Assembly: GCA_017545095.1 (NCBI GenBank)
Contig: JAFYCU010000030.1
Span: 1-12,402 of the forward strand
DNA length: 12,402 nucleotides
Reading direction: 5' to 3'
Source of the DNA: Muribaculaceae bacterium
Lineage (GTDB): Bacteria; Bacteroidota; Bacteroidia; Bacteroidales; Muribaculaceae
Shown piece after piece: positions 7,801 through 12,402 of this stretch (its first letter is position 1; each line of letters starts with the position of its first letter). Under the pieces are notes generated by a model. The model was given only the letters and a program-made list of their open reading frames with translations, had not been told where the DNA came from and ran no database searches. Both the position numbers and the translations under genes were made by a program.

Positions 7801-7892
7801 AATCTTTCAAACAAACCCAAGAGAAAAAGAACTGCGACCACTGCCACTTCACCGATTTTTGCCAGCGGTTGGTTGAGAAGAACAAACGATAA
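4857..7892 (+). CDS. addB: AddB-like PD-(D/E)XK nuclease with iron-sulfur staple
   Basis: A 1011-residue protein resembling AddB, the nuclease subunit that works with the AddA helicase-nuclease in double-strand break end resection. The C-terminal RecB-type nuclease core shows His745 (GTVIHNTL), Asp862, Asp875 and Lys877 (IDYKTG). The Asp-13-Asp-2-Lys spacing equals that of E. coli RecB. Four cysteines, Cys713 and then Cys993, Cys996 and Cys1002 (CDHCHFTDFC), reproduce the C-x(about 280)-C-x2-C-x5-C pattern that holds a 4Fe-4S cluster in AddB. The N-terminal P-loop position reads VFPNRRSGQ (24-32) without a Gly-Lys-Thr motif, so helicase ATPase activity is unlikely. An Asp/Asn-rich linker (about 489-506) separates domains. 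No AddA gene is next to it in this window. It follows holB by 136 bp with no promoter seen and is 5 bp before cutC. The family is certain; calling it AddB is an inference. Confidence 0.88.
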   Translation: MPSFLQQVAYYYHDQQHLEDFCFVFPNRRSGQFFEKELRAHYQSPHFMPHVLTMAEWLDQISDRVLASTIDMVFTLYRAYCEAFGNAAQPFDRFIYWAHIILTDFNDVDMALADADKLYANLNDLRELATDYIDPKLKKEIGRIFNIQFTDSDTFWKNLHAASDDATAAVYFTLWEKLAEIYRGFHRMMGERGLITQGQLYRQMALRMESLSNHQLGCKQVVMVGFAALSVSEDKIFKSLQQRGIAHFWWDVSSPAFTRDNQGGELVRLFSERYPAPAPLQELQVDDTTQRIDVMAVPSGVGQAKWAFHLVDQMGTKTSERLPEMARLELPSINLENALNTAIVLPDECLFESLLTSVPPGVGRMNVTLGYPMRHSGIVSLMHLVARAHQQATKNSEGKKMFYREDVIDILSHPVVKAAFVDDVVKISTDIQLGHDYNVAEDIFDKSELRLLFTTINDVTDKNQILAYIDRLLNFIDRLDQRVRDIAPSASDDNNDNDDNINGDLLPLQSAFMLHYAQALRLLRKAFEEFRLSSIENTSIFYLIDRITAGIIIPFTGEPLEGLQIMGFLEAQCLDFDNVIILSANERVLPSRKTMSSFIPDMLRASHLMPTNAFNEAVTTYHFYRLLSRAKRVMLIYDSTTGGGISGEPSRYIAQLEMVYGRKLNRTAIDCPIDTAPEINIIVPKRPEMLAHYTAQDGRPPLSASAIKKYLKCQLLFYLRQVQHLPDDDDHSDFMDARTFGTVIHNTLQQLYYPDVDGKERQDSYDVTAEMIKHFKENQLTQTVVREVNRTYFHRLDDLDRPLRGDAFILLDTIKTYVNRVLDYDLEMIKTGGKIEVLECEVEHTIRLNLNGLEVNFTFIIDRLDRVGDVVRLIDYKTGKSDNTKFASVDELLSTKNTDRYALMQLLLYCNALYQLDSSFNKIQPMIYKLSKMSETGMMIGQKNNGNQIIYNQYVFTPDEEVNQHFMSAMHDLLTEMFNSDESFKQTQEKKNCDHCHFTDFCQRLVEKNKR

Positions 7893-7897
7893 CCCAC

Positions 7898-8572
7898 ATG
7901 ACAATGGAACGATTGCTTGAGGTGTGTGCTGGCAATATGGGTAGTGTTGAGGCTGCCGTGCAGGGTGGGGCTGAGCGCATCGAGTTGTGCGCGGCTCTGG
8001 CACTTGACGGCCTCACGCCTTCGATGGGGATGCTGCAACAGGTGCGTGAGCGTTTTCCAAAACTCACCATCCATGTGCTGGTGCGTCCTCGAGAAGGTAA
8101 CTTCGTCTATAGCGATGCTGAATTGGCTGTGATGGAGCGTGACATGGCAGCTTTGATGCCGTGGGCCGATGGTTTTGTCGCGGGTGTGCTGACCGCAGCG
8201 GGCGACATTGATGTGCCGGCCACGCGGCGATTGCTGATGGCAGCACAAGGCAAGCCGTTCACCTTCCATCGGGCCTTCGATGTGTGTCGACATCCGGAAA
8301 TGGCATTGGAGCAACTCATTGATTTGGGTTGCCAACGCGTGCTCACATCAGGGCAGCAAAGCACTGCGGAGCAGGGACTTGATTTGCTGCGCGCATTGTG
8401 CACGCAAGCCCGTCGGCGCATCATCGTCATGCCAGGTGGCGGAGTGAACGCTTCCAATGCGCGACACATTCTCGACCACTTGGATACCAACGAGATTCAC
8501 GCATCGGCATCGGCAGGAACGGGTGTCACTCAGATTGATGAAGTGCGGAAAATCGTGCAAAGCCTAAGATGA
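7898..8572 (+). CDS. cutC: CutC family TIM-barrel protein
   Basis: A 224-residue CutC protein, slightly shorter than the 248-residue E. coli one. Conserved barrel motifs are in order: EVCAGNMGS (8-16), GGAERIELCAAL (23-34), LVRPREGNFVYS (61-72), FTFHRAFDVC (121-130), RVLTSGQ (147-153), MPGGGVN (178-184) and EIHASA (199-204). CutC is named for copper homeostasis. The copper phenotype of E. coli cutC mutants was later traced to the small RNA MicL encoded in the gene, so the biochemical role of the protein is not established. The gene starts 5 bp after the AddB-like gene and is probably on the same transcript. An alternative ATG at 7904 would leave 11 bp. The stop codon lies within the convergent inverted repeat 8559-8588. 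The family call is secure. Confidence 0.93.
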   Translation: MTMERLLEVCAGNMGSVEAAVQGGAERIELCAALALDGLTPSMGMLQQVRERFPKLTIHVLVRPREGNFVYSDAELAVMERDMAALMPWADGFVAGVLTAAGDIDVPATRRLLMAAQGKPFTFHRAFDVCRHPEMALEQLIDLGCQRVLTSGQQSTAEQGLDLLRALCTQARRRIIVMPGGGVNASNARHILDHLDTNEIHASASAGTGVTQIDEVRKIVQSLR

Positions 8573-8588
8573 TTAGCGGCAAGGCTTT
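8559..8588. terminator. Inverted repeat at convergent gene ends
   Basis: AAAGCCT (8559-8565) and AGGCTTT (8582-8588) form a 7-bp stem with a 16-base loop that spans the cutC stop (8570-8572) and reaches the stop of the minus-strand peptidase (8587-8589). Being symmetric, it could terminate both convergent transcripts. It is AT-flanked but short, with no long T run, so it is only a modest candidate. Confidence 0.45.
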
Positions 8589-9714
8589 AATGGGTGCGCT
8601 GGCGGAGCAGATCAATCACCTTATCCACCGGGAGTGCGTCAACGTGGTAGCCGCGATAGCCCGTCATCTCGTCGGCCATGAACAATGAGTTCCACAATGC
8701 CTCGGCGGTGGCCTCGATGGTGGCGGCGAAGAGCGACGACATCTCGGCATTGGCCAGCACGGTGGTGGTGAGACGCTTGGCCTTGTCGTTGATTAAATTT
8801 TCGGGTGCAACCGAGAGGGCAATCACATAGTCGCCACTGCCATTCGATGCAATGCCGCCCGTCTTGGCCAGGCCCATCATCGCTCGCTTGGCCAATCGCT
8901 CCAGGTTGCGGGAATCAAGCGGGGCGTCGGTGATCACCACCATCATGCATGAGCCGTCCACGTTCTCGGTCTTGCGCACATGGTTGATGAAATCGTGCTG
9001 ATGCAGCAACTGCCCGATGGGCACACCGTCAATTTCCAGAATGCCGCCATAGTTGGTTTGCGCAAGCACACCGATGGTGTAGCCGCCAAGCGATTGGGGC
9101 AGCACACGCGATGATGTGCCTATGCCGCCCTTGAAGCCAAAGCATATGGTGCCGGTGCCGGCTCCCACATTGCCTTGCTCAACCGGGCCACCATGAGCCT
9201 GCTCAATGGCTTCAATCACCATCTGTGGGGTGACGCGCATCTGCCTAATTTTATTCAGTCGGCCATCGTTGGTCTCGCCCACCACGGCATTGACCGAGTT
9301 TTCTCGCTCATGGCCGGGTTGCATGAGTGTGTAACGCAAGGCACCTTCTATACCCGCTGCCACGCTCAGCGTGTTGGTGAGTATGATGGGGGTCTCGATA
9401 TTTCCTAGCTCGCGCACTTGTGTGTAGCCCGCCAACTTGCCGAAACCATTGCCCACATAGATGGCTGCCGGCACTTTTTGGCGGAACAAATCGCCTTGGT
9501 GCGGCACAATCGCGGTCACACCAGTGCGGATGCTGTCGCCCTCAACACAGGTCACATGGCCCACGGTCACGCCCGGCACATCGGTGATGGCATTGTAGGC
9601 CCCAGGTTCGAAAATGCCGGTTGAAAAGCCCCATTCACGCAGCGTCTTGTGCTCGGCAACTACGGAGCAGAACGAGAATAGCAGAATTGCGATGGAAGAA
9701 ATGATTCGCTTCAT
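8587..9714 (-). CDS. Secreted P1 family (DmpA-type) peptidase
   Basis: A 375-residue member of peptidase family P1, which includes DmpA (L-aminopeptidase/D-esterase) and the beta-peptidyl aminopeptidases. These precursors cleave themselves between Gly and Ser, and the new N-terminal Ser is the nucleophile. Here the site is Gly254-Ser255 in DGSCMMVVITDAPL. Other conserved parts are YVGNGFGK (86-93), VVGETNDG (144-151), GFKGGIGTSSR (193-203), Asn221 in QTNYG, and SGD at 293-295. The first 20 residues form a type I signal peptide, likely cut after SVVA, so the enzyme is exported to the periplasm or beyond. Studied DmpA is cytosolic-length without such a leader. Where relatives, as I recall, have Tyr in NDGYL, this protein has Arg152. 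It starts 12 bp after the transglutaminase-like gene and probably shares its transcript. The substrate is unknown. Confidence 0.9.
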   Translation of the reverse strand: MKRIISSIAILLFSFCSVVAEHKTLREWGFSTGIFEPGAYNAITDVPGVTVGHVTCVEGDSIRTGVTAIVPHQGDLFRQKVPAAIYVGNGFGKLAGYTQVRELGNIETPIILTNTLSVAAGIEGALRYTLMQPGHERENSVNAVVGETNDGRLNKIRQMRVTPQMVIEAIEQAHGGPVEQGNVGAGTGTICFGFKGGIGTSSRVLPQSLGGYTIGVLAQTNYGGILEIDGVPIGQLLHQHDFINHVRKTENVDGSCMMVVITDAPLDSRNLERLAKRAMMGLAKTGGIASNGSGDYVIALSVAPENLINDKAKRLTTTVLANAEMSSLFAATIEATAEALWNSLFMADEMTGYRGYHVDALPVDKVIDLLRQRTH

Positions 9715-9726
9715 GTTGTTGGTGAT

Positions 9727-12147
9727 TTACAGTTTCTTGATGATTTTGAGCAGCTGCTCGCCCATGTTGATGGTGTAACCCTGTTGGATATAGACCACAC
9801 GGTTGAATGAGTCGCAAATCAGGAATAGCGGCAGCGCAGTGCTTTCCAGTTTCATCTCTTTTTTGATTTCTTTCATGATGATTCCGTCGTTGTCAACACC
9901 CCAACACTTGGTTGATGGTAGTTGGTCGAACTCATTGTAGTTAAACCGTTTGGCATCGTCTTTGCTCTCCAACAGCAATATCATTTTGAGTCCCCAAGTT
10001 TCTAACTCGCTGCGGCAGGCTGCAATATCGCGCAACGCGTGGTTGGTAGGCTCGTGGTTGGGCGAAACAATGCCCAGCACATAATATCCCCGGCCAGTGG
10101 TCGACAACAAACTTTTGTCGGTTGAAGACGATAAATCGTAGTAGGTGTTCTCGGCATTCAGGTTGCCTATCACTTGCACATCCTCATCATTCTCGCGCAA
10201 GGTGATAAACACTAATTTGTCGTATTGGTCGATGGTGAATCGCTGCATATAAGCCAACACCTTTCCGTTTGCCATGCGAGTGCCCGATGTGAGCAGGTAG
10301 GTGCCGCGTTCAAGTGGCACTCCTTTAGAGAAATTGTTCATCCATGTGGCATCCTCAGGATAGGTGAGCAGTTGTGCTCGTCCATCCACTACACGGCTCA
10401 AGGTGAAATGGGTGTAGTACTTCGGGTCGTCGATATAGGGTACTTTCAAATTGTATTGCAGTTCCAATTTTTTGGTTGCTGCGGCAGTGGTGGGATGCTT
10501 GGCACCGAAATCCACATCATGCCACTTTCCACGCTGGTGATATTGTACGCGACCGTCCACTTCGTTGATGCGGGCAGGCCAGCCCAGGCTGCGTGCTGCC
10601 GCCACGAAGAAAATGCTGCGCCCACGCTCATCGGTTTTTCCTTCGCGGTACACGCTCATCGGTGTCATGCGCAATTGTTGCGGGTTGCTGTCGTTGTCAA
10701 TCACGATGTTTTCGCTGCACCACTTGGCCAGCATGGCTGGACTCTTGATGCCGCTCATTAACTGGCGCAATGGTGCTTTGTAGGGTGTGAGCCATTCATG
10801 CTCTACGCGGGGATTGAGCACATAGTGCAAGAATAATGCGCTTGTGTCGGTTTTGACCACGTGGTTGTCGCGCAGCACGTCTATTTCGATGTCGCGCAGG
10901 TCTTTGGCCGAAATCACATCAAGCAGTTTCAGTGCCATGGCTTTGTTGGGGGCAGTGTTCAGAAATTCCCTGATTGTGCCATGGTTTCCTCGCCAAGCCT
11001 CAACAGGCATACTCGACTCATAGGCATGCCGAATGCTGTCTTCTGCAGCCAAGCGGCGATTGTTTTCAGCTCGCTGTGTATCGGTCACCGCTGGCAACGT
11101 GCCATTGGCGGCTGGCGGTGTAAGATCGAATGCCAACGCTTCGGGCAAGGCTGACGACAAATGCATCGTGATGTCAGCGTTACGCCCCACCGTCACTTGC
11201 TGGACGGCGGTTTTGCCATTTTTCGAGGCCCATACCAGCAAATCACCTCGGCCGGCGGTGAGCCATGCACGGCCTTGCGAGTCGGTGGTTTTGGATGCCA
11301 CGGTGTAGAACTCGGCGTAGTTGTAGAGCTTGAATTCCACAAGTGCGCCTTGTGCGGGTTTCCCTTGCTCATCAAGCACTGTGACATTGAGGCGTGATGT
11401 GGGGGCGTAATGACTGGTGACGTTGATCTCGGTGTAGCAGGACGTTTCGCTCACCACCTCTTCGGGTCCGTCGTAGTGGCCAAACACCTTGGTGTGCATG
11501 AGCATGGCGCGACAGGCACTCTCGTTGAACCACCCCAAATCGAGCACGGGTTCCGGCTCACAGGCACCGAGAAAGTGCCATTGCCCGTCGGCCCAAGCTT
11601 CCACCCAAGCGTGGTTGTCGTCGGTGTGCGCCCATCGTGGGGTGTAGACTTGCCGTGCAGGAATGCCCACCGCGCGAAGGGCGGCAACAAGCAGTGTCGA
11701 CTCCTCGCCACACCGACCATAGGCCGTGCGGATGGTGTACAACGGGCTACTTGTGCGCGCATCGGTGGGGCGGTAGGTGACATGCTCATGACACCAATGG
11801 TTCACCTCCAGCACGGCTTCGCTCATGCTCATGCCCTCCACACGGGGCTTGAGTGCTTGGTAAAACACCTCGCGGCTGTTGTCGAGATGTTCATTGTTGA
11901 CGCGCACGGGCAGCACGAAATGTCGGAACTCGCACTCGGGAACCGTTGCACCCCAGGGCATCTCGTTGCGCGCCCGAAGCGATGCCGCCACGTTCTGCTC
12001 GTAGAATGCGCGAGAATAGTCGGCACGGTCGGGAAGCGACATGTAGCGGTACAGAAAATCGAGATACTCAGCACGCTGCGCCACCATGCCAAGCACCGAC
12101 AACAAGCCGACGCAAGCCAGCAGCGTCAATCTCTTTCCATCTTTCAT
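9727..12147 (-). CDS. Secreted multidomain transglutaminase-like protein
   Basis: An 806-residue exported protein. Residues 1-25 are a signal peptide with core LTLLACVGLLSVLGMV. Residues about 105-215 form a transglutaminase-like domain with Cys146 (GRCGEES), His179 (DDNHAWVEAW) and Glu197 (GACEPEP) as the likely triad. Residues about 250-330 look like a carboxypeptidase-regulatory-type beta sandwich. Residues about 470-550 resemble a second transglutaminase fold (IFFVAAARSLGWPARI) without the catalytic Cys and His. Residues about 685-806 look like a thioredoxin fold without CxxC. Domains of this class hydrolyse or form amide bonds; the substrate is unknown. The frame is open to an ATG at 12186, but that lies upstream of the -7 element (12173-12180), and the ATG at 12147 begins the signal peptide, so 12147 is chosen. 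The gene leads an operon with the P1 peptidase. Confidence 0.85.
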   Translation of the reverse strand: MKDGKRLTLLACVGLLSVLGMVAQRAEYLDFLYRYMSLPDRADYSRAFYEQNVAASLRARNEMPWGATVPECEFRHFVLPVRVNNEHLDNSREVFYQALKPRVEGMSMSEAVLEVNHWCHEHVTYRPTDARTSSPLYTIRTAYGRCGEESTLLVAALRAVGIPARQVYTPRWAHTDDNHAWVEAWADGQWHFLGACEPEPVLDLGWFNESACRAMLMHTKVFGHYDGPEEVVSETSCYTEINVTSHYAPTSRLNVTVLDEQGKPAQGALVEFKLYNYAEFYTVASKTTDSQGRAWLTAGRGDLLVWASKNGKTAVQQVTVGRNADITMHLSSALPEALAFDLTPPAANGTLPAVTDTQRAENNRRLAAEDSIRHAYESSMPVEAWRGNHGTIREFLNTAPNKAMALKLLDVISAKDLRDIEIDVLRDNHVVKTDTSALFLHYVLNPRVEHEWLTPYKAPLRQLMSGIKSPAMLAKWCSENIVIDNDSNPQQLRMTPMSVYREGKTDERGRSIFFVAAARSLGWPARINEVDGRVQYHQRGKWHDVDFGAKHPTTAAATKKLELQYNLKVPYIDDPKYYTHFTLSRVVDGRAQLLTYPEDATWMNNFSKGVPLERGTYLLTSGTRMANGKVLAYMQRFTIDQYDKLVFITLRENDEDVQVIGNLNAENTYYDLSSSTDKSLLSTTGRGYYVLGIVSPNHEPTNHALRDIAACRSELETWGLKMILLLESKDDAKRFNYNEFDQLPSTKCWGVDNDGIIMKEIKKEMKLESTALPLFLICDSFNRVVYIQQGYTINMGEQLLKIIKKL

Positions 12148-12172
12148 CGTGTTACCAGTTGATTTGTGAGTG

Positions 12173-12203
12173 CAAAGATAATGCATTGTTGCGTAACGGC
12201 AAA
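12173..12203 (-). promoter_or_regulatory. Putative promoter of the transglutaminase-peptidase operon
   Basis: On the minus strand, bases 12180-12173 read TATCTTTG, an exact match to the Bacteroidota -7 consensus. Bases 12203-12200 read TTTG, an exact -33 element, with a 19-bp spacer. This is the best promoter in the window. Transcription would begin near 12166, leaving a leader of about 20 bases before the ATG at 12147, which fixes the start choice for that gene. Confidence 0.8.
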
Positions 12204-12204
12204 A

Positions 12205-12267
12205 TCAAAAACCGAAACCGTCGCAACAGCAGTCTCGGCTTGGAGAACGGCTGTTACGACGGTTTTT
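12205..12267 (-). terminator. Rho-independent-type terminator of ppdK
   Basis: Bases 12216-12230 pair with 12250-12264 (AACCGTCG...CAGC arms) in a 15-position stem with one G/T wobble and a 19-base loop. On the minus strand the stem is followed by TTTCGG and then TTTTTGATTTTG, a good T-rich tail. The hairpin begins about 20 bp after the ppdK stop. The plus-strand side also ends in a run of five T, so it could work both ways. The T-rich tail abuts the -33 element of the next gene's promoter. Confidence 0.85.
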
Positions 12268-12285
12268 GAGAACTGTGCGACTCGC

Positions 12286-12402
12286 TTAAGCTTCCACAGC
12301 TGCCTGCGCGGCAGCGAGGCGGGCGATAGGCACGCGGAAGGGCGAGCACGACACATAGTTCATGTTCAGTCGTGCGCAGAACTTCACGCTGCTGGGTTCG
12401 CC
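12286..12402 (-). CDS. ppdK: Pyruvate, phosphate dikinase, C-terminal end (partial)
   Basis: Only the last 38 codons and the stop (12286-12288) are in the window; the gene continues beyond the right edge. The translation carries GEPSSVKF, then [20 protein letters not shown], the very conserved C-terminus of pyruvate, phosphate dikinase. This enzyme interconverts pyruvate, ATP and phosphate with phosphoenolpyruvate, AMP and pyrophosphate in the cytosol. The Cys in YVSCSP corresponds to the catalytic acid/base Cys831 of the C-terminal pyruvate/PEP-binding barrel. The C-terminus AAAQAAVEA is full length, so the gene is cut by the window and not truncated biologically. PEP synthase and enzyme I share the fold, but the sequence around the Cys favours PPDK. 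A strong terminator follows. Confidence 0.93.
   Translation of the reverse strand, partial: GEPSSVKFCARLNMNYVSCSPFRVPIARLAAAQAAVEA

Noticed and set aside
7146..8003. 285-codon minus-strand open frame across the end of the AddB-like gene and the start of cutC
   Set aside because: It overlaps two well-supported genes and crosses their junction, without recognisable motifs.
12142..12147. Lipoprotein signal (LLAC, Cys12) in the transglutaminase-like protein
   Set aside because: The hydrophobic stretch before the Cys is only about five residues, too short. The longer core after it fits a type I signal peptide.
11410..12162. 250-codon plus-strand open frame within the transglutaminase-like gene
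   Set aside because: It lies antisense to the conserved Cys-His-Glu domain and signal peptide of the minus-strand gene, and its own sequence has no family pattern.
12148..12186. Upstream start for the transglutaminase-like gene at 12186
   Set aside because: It would lie before the -7 promoter element and would put 13 polar residues ahead of a normal signal peptide.

Overview
The window looks like a chromosomal core region of a Bacteroidales bacterium (phylum Bacteroidota), perhaps Muribaculaceae or a close relative. Three points support this. Gene starts lack Shine-Dalgarno sequences. Three intergenic regions carry the Bacteroidota-type -7 promoter element TAnnTTTG about 19-20 bp downstream of a TTTG-like -33 element. 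FabD, the 806-residue secreted transglutaminase-like protein and the AddB-like nuclease resemble the Bacteroidales members of their families. The family-level placement is inferred from style, not from a marker gene.

Layout. Bases 1-308 carry no credible gene. They hold heptameric tandem repeats, a GC-rich hairpin and a palindromic element, followed by a promoter. The plus strand then reads fabD (fatty acid initiation), a HerA/YjgR-type ATPase, a CYTH triphosphate-tunnel protein, holB (DNA polymerase III delta prime), an AddB-like nuclease and cutC. The CYTH gene and holB overlap by 4 bp, and the nuclease gene and cutC are 5 bp apart. Between holB and the nuclease gene lies a second composite repeat related to the one at 1-208. 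The right third is on the minus strand and converges on cutC at about 8572-8587. It contains the C-terminal end of ppdK (cut by the window edge), a strong terminator, a promoter, a secreted multidomain transglutaminase-like protein and, 12 bp after it, a secreted DmpA-type (peptidase family P1) peptidase.

Function. The plus-strand genes are mostly housekeeping: lipid synthesis, clamp loading, recombinational repair, and small metal or phosphate enzymes. The transglutaminase-like/DmpA pair is probably one transcript. It encodes two exported proteins that plausibly act on peptides or peptide cross-links outside the cytoplasm, though the substrate is unknown.

I see no CRISPR array, tRNA, rRNA, insertion sequence, phage gene or defence island. 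The most unusual content is the composite heptamer/hairpin/palindrome repeat family and the domain build of the transglutaminase-like protein with its degenerate second catalytic domain. Neither is strong evidence of a wholly new system.
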